Shown: piece after piece, positions 7,598 through 16,430 of the stretch
Layout of the letters: every line of letters begins with the position of its first letter
How positions within the stretch are numbered: the stretch's first letter is position 1
NCBI GenBank assembly: GCA_023388175.1
Contig: JAEWGT010000005.1
Location: 248,001-312,000 of the forward strand
DNA length: 64,000 nt
Direction of reading: 5' to 3'
From: Pseudomonadota bacterium
GTDB lineage: Bacteria > Pseudomonadota > Alphaproteobacteria > Rhizobiales > Devosiaceae
Made by a program: the position numbers and the translations under genes
The notes under the pieces: generated by a model
What the model saw: only the letters and a program-made list of their open reading frames with translations
The model's database searches: none
Told to the model about the DNA's origin: nothing

Positions 7598-9463
7598 ATG
7601 GTGGCGGTCGCCACGGGCGGCGCGCCCACTCACAAACCGGCGAATGACCAAGCCATGACAGACCAGGCAATGCCCGTCGAGGCCGATCCCGAAAAGATTG
7701 TGCCCGAAGGCCGGATCGAACCGAGACGCCTGCGCCCGCTGCGGCGGCTGGTGCCCTTCATTCTTGCCTATCCGGTGCGGCTGACCCTGACCATTGTGTT
7801 CCTGCTGACCTCGGCCATAACCTCGCTGGCCATTCCCGCTGCGCTGGGCGGGGCGATCGACGAGGGCTTCGTCGCGCAGAACCTTGAAAATGTCGGCCGC
7901 TACGGCTGGATCATCCTTACCATTGCCCTGGTCATGGCCATTGCCAGCGGCGCGCGCTTTTACTTCATCTCGGTGATCGGCGAGCGCGTGCTGGCCGATC
8001 TGCGTCAGGCGGTGTTCAGCCACCTGCTCAGGCTCGATGCCAGATATTTCGACACCAACCGCATCGGCGAACTGACCAGCCGCCTCAATGGCGACGTCGC
8101 TGTCATCCGCAGTGCCGTCGGCTCCAGTTTCTCGCTGGCCCTGCGCTCCATGGTCACCATTATCGGCGCGCTGGTGATGATGATCCTCACCAGCCCCGTG
8201 CTGACACTGGCCGTTGTCATTGCGCTGCCCATTGTCCTCGTGCCGGTCATCGCCTTTTCGCGGCGTCTGCGCGGCATGTCGCGCAAGACCCAGGACGCGC
8301 TGGCAGATCTCTCGGCCATGGCCACCGAAATGCTGGGCGCCAATCGCACCGTGAAGGCCTTCACCCAGGAAGCGGTGCAATCGGCGCTCTATAACGAGCG
8401 CAGCGAAGCCAGCTATCGCGCCGAAACCAGACGGCTTGGCGCCCGTTCGGTGATGGTGGCCATGGTGATCTTCCTGGGCACAGCCGCACTTGTCGGGCTG
8501 GTCTGGTGGGGCGCCCGTTCGGTGTTTGATGGCGCGGTATCGGCCGGACAACTGGCGCAGTTCCTCGTCTATGCGCTGATGGCAGCCGGCGCGCTCACCA
8601 ATGTCAGTGAAGTGCTGGGCACCTTGCAGATGGTCGCCGGCTCCACCGAGCGGCTGACCGAAATCCTCGATACCGAGCCGGCCATCAAGGACCCCTCCGC
8701 GCCGGCTACCCTGCCCCGGCCCCCGCTCGGCACCGTGGCCTTCGAGAATGTCAGTTTTTCCTATGACGGCCCGGGCGGCGAGCCGGTGCTGACCGATGTG
8801 AGTTTTTCGGTGGCCAAAGGAGAGACAGTGGCGCTGGTCGGCCCGTCCGGCTCCGGTAAATCCACCGCACTGTCTTTGTTGCAGCGCTTCTACGACATCT
8901 CGAACGGCACGATCCGGGTCGATGGCATCGACATCCGCGATCTGCGCCTTGCCGATCTGCGCCAGCGCTTTGCCTATGTCGAGCAGGAGCCGATCATTTT
9001 CGCCGGCACGATCCGGGAGAATATTCTCTTCGGCAGGCCCGACGCCAGCGACGAAGAAGTCGTTGCCGCAGCCAGGGCCGCCCTCGTCGATGATTTCGTC
9101 GCCGACCTGCCGCGCGGCTACGACACCATAGTGGGCGAACGCGGCGTCATGCTCTCGGGTGGCCAGAAACAGCGCCTCGCCATTGCCCGGGCCATTCTGC
9201 GCAACGCGCCCATCCTGCTCCTCGACGAAGCCACCTCGGCGCTCGACGCCCAGAGCGAGCGTCTGGTGCAACTGGCGCTGGATCACCTGATGGAAGGCCG
9301 CACCACGCTCGTCATCGCCCATCGCCTCGCCACGATCCGCGACGCCAGCACCATTCTCGTTCTGGAGGCCGGACGGATCATCGATCACGGCAGCCATGAC
9401 CAGTTGGTGGCCAAGGGCGGGCGCTATGCCGAATTGGCGAAACTGCAGTTCCGCGAGGCGTAA
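7598..9463 (+). CDS. ABC exporter, fused membrane and ATPase domains (MsbA/ABCB type)
   Basis: A 621-residue half-transporter with six membrane helices (about residues 50-325), then a nucleotide-binding domain. Visible motifs are Walker A GPSGSGKST, Q-loop YVEQEPIIFAGTIRENI, signature LSGGQKQRLAIARA, Walker B ILLLDEATSALD and the switch histidine in LVIAHRLATI. It should act as a homodimer exporting a hydrophobic substrate such as a lipid or drug; the substrate is not evident. An alternative ATG at 7655 gives a shorter N-terminus and neither has a strong ribosome site. Although a long frame is also open on the opposite strand, only this one has protein character. Confidence 0.9.
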   Translation: MVAVATGGAPTHKPANDQAMTDQAMPVEADPEKIVPEGRIEPRRLRPLRRLVPFILAYPVRLTLTIVFLLTSAITSLAIPAALGGAIDEGFVAQNLENVGRYGWIILTIALVMAIASGARFYFISVIGERVLADLRQAVFSHLLRLDARYFDTNRIGELTSRLNGDVAVIRSAVGSSFSLALRSMVTIIGALVMMILTSPVLTLAVVIALPIVLVPVIAFSRRLRGMSRKTQDALADLSAMATEMLGANRTVKAFTQEAVQSALYNERSEASYRAETRRLGARSVMVAMVIFLGTAALVGLVWWGARSVFDGAVSAGQLAQFLVYALMAAGALTNVSEVLGTLQMVAGSTERLTEILDTEPAIKDPSAPATLPRPPLGTVAFENVSFSYDGPGGEPVLTDVSFSVAKGETVALVGPSGSGKSTALSLLQRFYDISNGTIRVDGIDIRDLRLADLRQRFAYVEQEPIIFAGTIRENILFGRPDASDEEVVAAARAALVDDFVADLPRGYDTIVGERGVMLSGGQKQRLAIARAILRNAPILLLDEATSALDAQSERLVQLALDHLMEGRTTLVIAHRLATIRDASTILVLEAGRIIDHGSHDQLVAKGGRYAELAKLQFREA

Positions 9464-9540
9464 GGGCGCGCCCCAGAGTTGACAAACCGCACCCTGCGGG
9501 ATCGGTATAGCGCGCCTTTTCTTCTCCGGATTCGTTCTCC

Positions 9541-10299
9541 ATGCCAGATCCAGTCTTTGTCGCGGTCTGCGTCGCCGCAGTGCTGATTGTCGGCCTGTCC
9601 AAGGCCGGCCTGCTTGGCGGTCTCGGTGTTGTCGGTGTGCCTCTGCTGACCCTGGTCATGGCCCCGCGCGATGCGGCGGGCATGATGCTGCCGGTGCTGC
9701 TCTGCATGGATGCCGTCGCCATCTGGATGTATCGCAAGGAATGCGACTGGAGCCTGATCAGGATCATGCTGCCCGGCGCCGCCGTCGGCACGCTGATCGG
9801 CTGGGCGCTCTGGGCCGTGGTCAGCGACGCCGTCGTCCTGCTCATGGTGGGTGTCGTCACCCTGCTCTTCGTGATCGACGCGGTCTTTCCCATCCGCAAG
9901 AAGCTCGAAGGCCTGCCGCCATCCAAACCCTGGGGCACGTTCTGGGGCGGCGTCGCGGGCTTTACCAGCTTCATCTCCCATACCGGCGGCCCGCCCTTCC
10001 AGATCTATGTACTGCCGCGCAAGCTCGCCCCCGCGCTCTATGCCGGAACGACGGCCTTTTTCTTTGCCATCGTCAACACGGCCAAGCTGGTGCCCTATTA
10101 TTTCCTCGGCCAGCTCAATGTGCAGAACCTGACCCTGTCCGCCGCCCTTGCCCCGATCGGCGTGCTCGGCGTGTTCATCGGCGTCTATCTGGTGCGCCGC
10201 ATCGATGCCAGGCTCTTCTATCGGATCGCCTATTGGCTGGTGTTTCTTCTGGCCCTGCAATTGATCTGGGAAGGGTCGAACCGGCTGCTGGCAGGTTAA
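9541..10299 (+). CDS. TauE/SafE (TSUP) family anion permease
   Basis: A 252-residue membrane protein with about eight helices in two repeats, each with the glycine/proline-rich TSUP pattern: LSKAGLLGGLGVVGVPLLTL near residues 20-39 and GFTSFISHTGGPPFQIYVLP near residues 140-159. Members move sulfite, sulfoacetate or other sulfur- or carboxylate anions across the inner membrane; no neighbour tells which here. It follows the ABC exporter by 77 bases on the same strand and could be co-transcribed. Confidence 0.88.
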   Translation: MPDPVFVAVCVAAVLIVGLSKAGLLGGLGVVGVPLLTLVMAPRDAAGMMLPVLLCMDAVAIWMYRKECDWSLIRIMLPGAAVGTLIGWALWAVVSDAVVLLMVGVVTLLFVIDAVFPIRKKLEGLPPSKPWGTFWGGVAGFTSFISHTGGPPFQIYVLPRKLAPALYAGTTAFFFAIVNTAKLVPYYFLGQLNVQNLTLSAALAPIGVLGVFIGVYLVRRIDARLFYRIAYWLVFLLALQLIWEGSNRLLAG

Positions 10300-10355
10300 G
10301 CCCTAAACATTGAACCCAATCAGAATTGATAAACCTGAAACCGCAGAGATTGCTC

Positions 10356-10811
10356 TTATTTACGGCGCAACGGCAAAGACATTTCGTGAATGAAAGATGT
10401 AAATACTTCGTCGAGTAGATCCTCAAAGCGCCCCTCTATTTTTCCTTTTTTGGCTCGAGAGCAAGCTTTCTTCACGTTCTGAGATACCTTCTCACCAAAA
10501 AGCAACCTCGCTCTAACGATGAGTTCGGCTTCCGCATCTTCGATAGTTTCCCATCGGTATTTTGCGCGAAATTCCTTTTTATCGATACAATCTGATGTCC
10601 CGATTTCTGGGAGAAGAGCCGTAAAATCTTCGTAGTATTGGAAGCGCAAGTTGAACATCTCGGCATGCAGCTTGTCACGCGCCGTCTGCCACTGGCGCCA
10701 CGCCACCACGCCCACTGCTGCTGCAATCATAGCAGTAGCGACTGCGCCTATACTGGGGCCAAGCGCCCAGATCCACAGTGCCCAATCTGGCAGGCGATCT
10801 GCTGTGTTCAT
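10356..10811 (-). CDS. Hypothetical single-pass membrane protein, low-GC
   Basis: I do not recognise this 151-residue protein. The N-terminus has one membrane helix (residues about 17-38, LGPSIGAVATAMIAAAVGVVAW), then a charged helical cytoplasmic part rich in Lys, Arg and Glu (FNLRFQYYEDFTALLPEI, later VSQNVKKACSRAKKGK). It is visibly more A+T-rich than its neighbours, stands alone between a convergent and a distant gene, and has many rare-looking codons, so recent acquisition is likely. This topology (one helix plus a charged tail) is common in accessory genes. Coding status is probable but unproven. Confidence 0.55.
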   Translation of the reverse strand: MNTADRLPDWALWIWALGPSIGAVATAMIAAAVGVVAWRQWQTARDKLHAEMFNLRFQYYEDFTALLPEIGTSDCIDKKEFRAKYRWETIEDAEAELIVRARLLFGEKVSQNVKKACSRAKKGKIEGRFEDLLDEVFTSFIHEMSLPLRRK

Positions 10812-11067
10812 TGAAACCCCCGATTCTAAACTGCCTTCATTGAGTATCGAGGGCCGCTATATGACAAGCGTAAAACCATCACATTTTTTGCCATTCTGAA
10901 GCTTCGGTCTCGGACGAGAAACACATGCTTCCGCCGGAGCTAGCGGACGTCGAGGAGGAAATGTTCTGACTGGCCGATCAATGTCTACCGCGTCACCCCA
11001 CCACCTTCACATCAACCCGCCCACTGGCTAAGGTCCGCCCCGAAACTTTTCTCGGGAGTCGCGTTCT

Positions 11068-12870
11068 ATGTCCGAAGCCGCTCAAAAGGGCCATAACCAG
11101 TTCGGAAACCTGCCGGTCTGGGATCTCGACGATCTCTATCCCGGCAAGGACAGTGCCGAATTCAAGGCGGCGCTCGAAGAGGCCAAGGCGCTCGCGGTCA
11201 AGTTCGAGGCGGACTACAAGGGCAAGCTGGCCGACCTTGCCAGGTCGGGCGGGCTGATCAGGGCGATCAAGGATAGCGAAGCGCTCGGCGATCTCTCCGG
11301 CCGCATCGGCTCTTATTCCTTCCTCCAATATGCGCAGCGCTCCACCGACGCCGACCGCGCCAAATTCATGGGCGACACCAATGAGGCGCTGACCGCGCTC
11401 TCGACCCGCGTGCTGTTCTTTGAACTCGAACTCAACCGCATCGAGGACACCGATCTTGAAGCCGCGTTCGAGAAGGACGCTGAGCTCGCCCGCTACCGCA
11501 CCTGGTTTGCTGACCTGCGCAAGGCCAAGCCCTATCAGCTTGACGACAAGCTGGAGGAGTTGTTCCACGACAAGTCCGTCACCGCCTTTTCCGCCTGGAA
11601 CCGGCTCTATGACGAAACCCTGTCGAGCCTTTCCTTCGAGGTCGACGGCGAGACGCTGAACCTTGAATCAACCCTGCATCTCCTGTCCGAAAAGGACGAG
11701 AAAAAGCGCGAAAGCGCTTTCAAGGCGCTGTCGAAAACCTTTGCCGGAAATGTGCGGCTGTTCACCCACATCACCAATGTTCTGGCCAAGGACAAGGAAA
11801 TCTCCGACCGCTGGCGCGGCTATGAAGACATTGCCGATAGCCGCCACATGGCCAATGCCGTGGAGCGCGAAGTGGTCGATGCGCTGCAAAAGGCCGTGCA
11901 GGATGCCTATCCGCGCCTGTCCCACCGCTATTACAAGATGAAGGCCAAGTGGTTCGGCAAGGACAAGCTCAATGCCTGGGACCGCAACGCACCCCTGCCC
12001 ACCAGCGACGAGCGCATCTGGGATTGGGATACTGCCGTCTCGACCGTCATGGACGCCTATGGCCGCTTCTCGCCGGAACTGGCCGAAGTCGCCAAGCCAT
12101 TCTTCAATTCCGGCTGGATCGATGCGCCGACCGGCAATGGCAAGCTCTCGGGCGCCTTCGCCCACCCCACCGTGCCCAGTGCCCATCCCTATCTCATGCT
12201 GAACTATCTCGGGCGCACGCGGGACATCATGACGCTGGCCCACGAACTGGGCCACGGCGTCCACCAGCGCCTGGCCGCGGCCCAGGGCCCGATCCTTGCC
12301 AATACGCCGCTGACCCTGGCCGAAACCGCTTCGGTCTTCGGCGAAATGCTGACCTTCCGGGCGCTGCTCGACAAGACCACTGACCCGAAACAGCGCTTTG
12401 CCTTGCTGTCTTCAAAGGTCGAAGACATGCTCAATACCGTGGTGCGCCAGATCGCGTTCTACACCTTCGAGCGCAAGGTCCACACCGCCCGCCGCAATGG
12501 CGAACTCCGCGCCGAGGAAATCAACGCACTCTGGCTCGAAGTGCAGACGGAATCCCTGGGTGACGCCATCATCGCCAATGAAGGCTATGAAGTGTTCTGG
12601 ACCTATATTCCGCACTTCATCCATTCTCCCTTCTATGTCTATGCCTATGCCTTCGGCGACTGCCTTGTGAACTCGCTCTATGCGCAGTATGAGAAGGCCA
12701 ATGAAGGCTTTGCGGAGCGCTATTTCGAGCTCCTCAAGGCAGGGGGTAGCAAGCATCATTCCGAACTTCTCGCGCCCTTCGGGCTCGATGCGAAAGACCC
12801 GCAATTCTGGTCGCTCGGCCTCTCGATGATCGAAGGGCTGATCGACGAGCTGGAAGCAACTTCGCCCTGA
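11068..12870 (+). CDS. pepF: M3 family oligoendopeptidase (PepF type)
   Basis: A 600-residue cytosolic zinc metallopeptidase. The HELGH motif (residues 392-396, context TLAHELGHGVH) gives two zinc ligands, and the downstream Glu in LAETASVFGEML gives the third. The N-terminal NLPVWDLDDLYPGKDS block and the C-terminal FWTYIPHFIHSPFYVYAYAFGD (substrate-binding His and Tyr residues) are standard for the PepF/M3B group. It trims short peptides of roughly 6-20 residues, downstream of ATP-dependent proteases. The 256-base gap before it (10812-11067) shows no gene I can support. Confidence 0.92.
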   Translation: MSEAAQKGHNQFGNLPVWDLDDLYPGKDSAEFKAALEEAKALAVKFEADYKGKLADLARSGGLIRAIKDSEALGDLSGRIGSYSFLQYAQRSTDADRAKFMGDTNEALTALSTRVLFFELELNRIEDTDLEAAFEKDAELARYRTWFADLRKAKPYQLDDKLEELFHDKSVTAFSAWNRLYDETLSSLSFEVDGETLNLESTLHLLSEKDEKKRESAFKALSKTFAGNVRLFTHITNVLAKDKEISDRWRGYEDIADSRHMANAVEREVVDALQKAVQDAYPRLSHRYYKMKAKWFGKDKLNAWDRNAPLPTSDERIWDWDTAVSTVMDAYGRFSPELAEVAKPFFNSGWIDAPTGNGKLSGAFAHPTVPSAHPYLMLNYLGRTRDIMTLAHELGHGVHQRLAAAQGPILANTPLTLAETASVFGEMLTFRALLDKTTDPKQRFALLSSKVEDMLNTVVRQIAFYTFERKVHTARRNGELRAEEINALWLEVQTESLGDAIIANEGYEVFWTYIPHFIHSPFYVYAYAFGDCLVNSLYAQYEKANEGFAERYFELLKAGGSKHHSELLAPFGLDAKDPQFWSLGLSMIEGLIDELEATSP

Positions 12871-12973
12871 GCACACATGCGGTCAGGACAAGGTGCAGAC
12901 TTTTCCGGTCCGACCGCACGACCCTAGCACTTTCGGACTAACACCTTTAGACGACTATACTTTCGAGGATCTG

Positions 12974-13138
12974 ATGGCCAAAAAGACCGCCGAACCCCAC
13001 CCCGCTCCCGTACTGGAATCTGGCATGGACTACGCCGAACACGAAAAGACCTATAACGGCTTCGTACAGAGCGTGAAGTGGTCGATCTACGGCATGGCCG
13101 TTCTGGTGGTGATCCTCTATTTCCTGATCATCCACTGA
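12974..13138 (+). CDS. aa3-type cytochrome c oxidase subunit IV
   Basis: A 54-residue protein with a polar N-terminus (MAKKTAEPHPAP), the family motif MDYAEHEKTYNGFVQSVKW, and one C-terminal membrane helix (IYGMAVLVVILYFLIIH). This is the small bacterial subunit IV that packs against subunits I and III of aa3 oxidases. The frame is open from 12893, but ATG 12974 has GAGG five bases ahead and matches the usual length. It is encoded away from the main cox operon and directly before the transhydrogenase genes, an arrangement familiar in Rhizobiales. Confidence 0.9.
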   Translation: MAKKTAEPHPAPVLESGMDYAEHEKTYNGFVQSVKWSIYGMAVLVVILYFLIIH

Positions 13139-13204
13139 TCTCGTTGCAGTAAGCAGGCCCGGTGAAACAAGCCTGCCCGCCGGCAGGCGGGTAGGAGAGT
13201 TTCC

Positions 13205-14647
13205 ATGAAGATTGCCGTCTTGCGCGAGCGTTTCGAGGGGGAAAGCCGCGTCGCGGCCACCCCCGAGACCGTCGCCAAACTCATCGGTCTGGGCGCTGAC
13301 GTCAGCGTCGAGAAAGGCGCGGGGCTGGGTTCCCGCATCGATGACGCCCTGTTTGCTGAAGCCGGCGCCACTATCGGCGCCAATGCCACAACCACGCTCA
13401 AGGGCGCAGACATCGTCCTCTGCGTGCGCCGCCCCGCCGCTGCCGACCTTGCTGGCGTCAATAAAGGCGCGCTGCTGATCGGCGCCCTCGATCCTTATGG
13501 CAATGAAAAAGACCTGGCCGCTCTCGCCAAGGCCGGCGTTTCTGCCATTTCCATGGAATTCATGCCGCGCATCACCCGCGCGCAGGTCATGGACATTCTC
13601 TCGTCACAGGCCAATCTCGCCGGCTATCAGGCCGTCATCGAAGCCGCCAAGGTCTTCGACCGCGCCATGCCGATGATGATGACCGCCGCCGGCACCGTGC
13701 GCCCGGCCAAGGCCTTCGTCATGGGCGCGGGCGTTGCGGGCCTCCAGGCCATCGCCACCGCCAAGCGTTTGGGCGCTGTCGTGTCGGCGACCGACGTGCG
13801 CGCCGCAGCCGGCGAACAGGTTGAATCGCTGGGCGCCAAGTTCATCATGACCGAGGCGCTCAAAGACGCTTCGGGCACCGGTGGCTATGCGCGCGAATTG
13901 ACCATGGACGAGCAGGCGGCGCAGGCCGAGCTGGTCGCCGGGCACATTTCCAAGCAGGACATCGTCGTCACCACCGCGCTCATTCCGGGCCGTCCGGCAC
14001 CCAAGCTCGTGACCAAAGCCATGGTCGAGAGCATGGCGCCCGGCTCGGTCATCGTCGATCTGGCGGCCGAACGCGGCGGCAATGTCGAGCTGACCCAGAA
14101 GGATAAGGTCGTTGTCCATAATGGCGTGACCATTATCGGCTATTCCAACCTGGCCGGCCACATTCCGACCACCGCCAGCCAGCTTTATGCGCGCAACCTG
14201 CTCTCCTTCATCGATACGCTGATCGACAAGAAAGAGAAAAAGCTCGCCATCAACTGGGACGACGAACTGGTCAAGGCCACCGTCCTGACCCGTGACGGGG
14301 CCGTCGTGCATCCGGCCTTTGCTGTTGCTGCTGCACCCGCCGCCGAGCCGAAGCCGGTCGCCAAGCCCAAGGCTGCGCCCAAGAAGCCCGCGGCAAAACT
14401 CGAAGCCAAGGACGCCCCGATCAAGACCGGCGCGGCGAAAAAGCCTGCTGCCGCCAAAAAGACGGCTCCAAAGGCAGAGGCTGTGCCCGCGCCCCAGGCA
14501 GTGGTGACCCCCGCCCCAGCCGTGCCCGTTGTCGCCAAGAAGGCTCCGGCCAAAAAGCCAGCCGCGCCGAAGGCCGACGCTGCCGCAAAGCCTGCGGCCA
14601 AAAAACCAGCCGCGAAAAAGCCGGTCGCACCCAAGGAAGGCCAGTAA
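13205..14647 (+). CDS. pntAA: NAD(P) transhydrogenase subunit alpha 1 (PntAA) with a histone-H1-like tail
   Basis: Soluble NAD(H)-binding domain I of the proton-pumping transhydrogenase. Residues 1-375 are standard: MKIAVLRERFEGESRVAATPE, the mobile RQD-type loop in FMPRITRAQVMDILSSQANL, the Rossmann VMGAGVAGLQAIATAKRLGAVV and the C-terminal PTTASQLYARN. Unusually, about 105 more residues follow, almost entirely Ala, Pro and Lys (repeats of PAKKPAAKK and KPAAPK), like histone H1 or HU tails. The tail is in frame up to the pntAB start, one base away. A hairpin CCTGCC/GGCAGG lies just before the AGGAGAG ribosome site. It works with PntAB and PntB to make NADPH using the proton gradient. Confidence 0.94.
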   Translation: MKIAVLRERFEGESRVAATPETVAKLIGLGADVSVEKGAGLGSRIDDALFAEAGATIGANATTTLKGADIVLCVRRPAAADLAGVNKGALLIGALDPYGNEKDLAALAKAGVSAISMEFMPRITRAQVMDILSSQANLAGYQAVIEAAKVFDRAMPMMMTAAGTVRPAKAFVMGAGVAGLQAIATAKRLGAVVSATDVRAAAGEQVESLGAKFIMTEALKDASGTGGYARELTMDEQAAQAELVAGHISKQDIVVTTALIPGRPAPKLVTKAMVESMAPGSVIVDLAAERGGNVELTQKDKVVVHNGVTIIGYSNLAGHIPTTASQLYARNLLSFIDTLIDKKEKKLAINWDDELVKATVLTRDGAVVHPAFAVAAAPAAEPKPVAKPKAAPKKPAAKLEAKDAPIKTGAAKKPAAAKKTAPKAEAVPAPQAVVTPAPAVPVVAKKAPAKKPAAPKADAAAKPAAKKPAAKKPVAPKEGQ

Positions 14648-14648
14648 G

Positions 14649-14957
14649 ATGGATATGTCCGCAATCGACCCCTTCACCTTCCGCCTCGCCATTTTCGTGC
14701 TGGCGATCTTTGTCGGTTACTTCGTGGTCTGGAGCGTCACCCCCGCTTTGCACACCCCGCTGATGAGCGTCACCAACGCGATCTCCTCGGTGATCGTGGT
14801 CGGCGCGCTCCTCGCCGTGGGCGTCAACATGGTCCACGACGCCAGCTGGGTTTCAAAGCTCTTCGGCTTCATCGCTCTGGTCTTCGCCTCGGTGAATATC
14901 TTCGGCGGCTTCCTGGTCACCCAGCGCATGCTGGCCATGTACAAGAAGAAGGGTTGA
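14649..14957 (+). CDS. pntAB: NAD(P) transhydrogenase subunit alpha 2 (PntAB)
   Basis: A 102-residue membrane protein with three helices (FTFRLAIFVLAIFVGYFVVW; ISSVIVVGALLAVGVNMV; LFGFIALVFASVNIFGGFLVTQRML), which form the first part of the proton-translocating domain II. The ATG at 14649 lies one base past the pntAA stop, with GGAAGG upstream. The sequence after TM3 (MLAMYKKKG) is the usual end of this subunit. Part of the three-gene split transhydrogenase common in alphaproteobacteria. Confidence 0.95.
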   Translation: MDMSAIDPFTFRLAIFVLAIFVGYFVVWSVTPALHTPLMSVTNAISSVIVVGALLAVGVNMVHDASWVSKLFGFIALVFASVNIFGGFLVTQRMLAMYKKKG

Positions 14958-14964
14958 TCGAAAA

Positions 14965-16371
14965 ATGATCGACGCAAATATCGCCGCCCTTCTCTATCTG
15001 GTTTCGGGCGTTCTCTTCATTCTGGCCCTGCGCGGCCTGTCCAGCCCGAAATCGGCCCGTCAGGGCAATATGTTCGGCATGGTGGGCATGGGCATTGCCA
15101 TCCTCACCACCCTGGCCGTCGCCGCACCATCCGACTTCGTGAGCTGGCTGCTGATCATCGGCGGTCTCGGCCTCGGTGGCGGCATCGGCGCCTATATGGC
15201 CCGCACGGTCAAGATGACCGACATGCCCCAGCTCGTCGCCGCCTTCCACTCGCTGGTGGGCCTCGCCGCCGTCTTCGTGGCCGCCGCCGCGCTCTATGCG
15301 CCCGAAGCCTTCGGCATCGGCACGCTGGATCACATCCATGCCCAGGCGCTGGTGGAAATGAGCATCGGCACCGCTATCGGCGCCTTCACCTTCACCGGCT
15401 CGGTCATCGCCTTTGCCAAGCTCAACGGCAATATGAGCGGCAAGCCGATCATCCTGCCGTCGCGCCACCTCATCCATATCGGCTTCGGCGTGGCCATCGT
15501 GGCGCTGGTCATCGCCTTCGCCCTCACCGGACAGGCATGGATGTTCTGGGCCATCACCATTCTCGCCCTCATTCTGGGCGGGCTGATGATCATCCCTATC
15601 GGCGGCGCCGACATGCCGGTCGTCGTCTCGATGCTCAACTCCTATTCCGGCTGGGCGGCAGCCGGCATCGGCTTCACCCTGGGCAATACAGCGCTGATCA
15701 TCACCGGCGCACTGGTTGGCTCCTCGGGCGCCATCCTCTCCTACATCATGTGCAAGGCGATGAACCGCTCGTTCATCTCGGTGATCCTGGGTGGCTTTGG
15801 CGGTGACGCAGCCGCCGCCGCGGGCAGTGCCGAGGACGACCGTCCGGTCAAGCAGGGCGCCGCCGACGATGCGGCATTCCTGATGAAAAACGCCGGCAAG
15901 GTCATCATCGTGCCCGGCTACGGCATGGCCGTCGCCCAGGCCCAGCACGCCCTGCGCGAAATGGCCGATATGCTGAAGGCCGCTGGCGTTGAAGTGAAAT
16001 ACGCCATCCACCCGGTCGCCGGGCGCATGCCGGGCCACATGAACGTGCTGCTGGCCGAAGCCAATGTGCCCTATGACGAAGTGTTCGAACTCGAAGACAT
16101 CAATTCCGAGTTCGCCCAGTCCGACGTCGCCTTCGTCATCGGCGCCAATGACGTGACCAACCCCGCCGCCAAGACCGACAAGACCTCGCCGATCTACGGC
16201 ATGCCGGTCCTCAATGTCGAGGATGCGGGCACCGTGTTGTTCATCAAGCGCGGCATGGCCGCCGGTTATGCCGGTGTCCAGAACGAACTCTTCTTCCGCG
16301 ACAACACCATGATGCTGTTCGGCGATGCCAAGAAAGTCACCGAGGACATCGTCAAGGCCCTCGGCCACTAG
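14965..16371 (+). CDS. pntB: NAD(P) transhydrogenase subunit beta (PntB)
   Basis: A 468-residue protein combining about nine membrane helices (residues 1-260) with the soluble NADP(H)-binding domain III. The latter shows IIVPGYGMAVAQAQHALREM, HPVAGRMPGHMNVLLAEANVPYD, VIGANDVTNPAA and the C-terminal KRGMAAGYAGVQNELFF, all hallmark segments. Domain III exchanges hydride with NAD(H) on PntAA, coupled to proton entry through the PntAB/PntB channel. It is the last gene of the pnt operon; the terminator that follows runs into the start of the next gene. Confidence 0.96.
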   Translation: MIDANIAALLYLVSGVLFILALRGLSSPKSARQGNMFGMVGMGIAILTTLAVAAPSDFVSWLLIIGGLGLGGGIGAYMARTVKMTDMPQLVAAFHSLVGLAAVFVAAAALYAPEAFGIGTLDHIHAQALVEMSIGTAIGAFTFTGSVIAFAKLNGNMSGKPIILPSRHLIHIGFGVAIVALVIAFALTGQAWMFWAITILALILGGLMIIPIGGADMPVVVSMLNSYSGWAAAGIGFTLGNTALIITGALVGSSGAILSYIMCKAMNRSFISVILGGFGGDAAAAAGSAEDDRPVKQGAADDAAFLMKNAGKVIIVPGYGMAVAQAQHALREMADMLKAAGVEVKYAIHPVAGRMPGHMNVLLAEANVPYDEVFELEDINSEFAQSDVAFVIGANDVTNPAAKTDKTSPIYGMPVLNVEDAGTVLFIKRGMAAGYAGVQNELFFRDNTMMLFGDAKKVTEDIVKALGH

Positions 16372-16398
16372 GTCCATGCGGAAACGCGAAACCGTCTT

Positions 16399-16430
16399 GA
16401 AAGCGCGGCCATGAGTGCCGCGCTTTTTTC
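16399..16430 (+). terminator. Strong terminator of the pnt operon that encloses the lysE start codon
   Basis: AAAGCGCGGC, a 7-base loop, then GCCGCGCTTTTTTC make a textbook rho-independent terminator. The loop is CATGAGT, so the ATG of the following LysE-family gene (16411) is inside the loop and codons 3-5 form the 3' arm and T tract. Confidence 0.85.

Noticed and set aside
7451..9397. Long open frame on the minus strand opposite the ABC exporter
   Set aside because: Rich in His, Asp, Gly and Gln with no domain or hydrophobic pattern; typical antisense shadow in high-GC DNA.
10925..10969. Mini frame MLPPELADVEEEMF with GGAGG-like bases nearby
   Set aside because: Only 14 codons, no recognised motif, and the purine run is inside the frame; probably chance.
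14333..14644. Repetitive GCC/AAG-rich DNA that could suggest a tandem repeat or CRISPR
   Set aside because: It is the in-frame Ala-Pro-Lys tail of PntAA; no constant repeat-spacer pattern.
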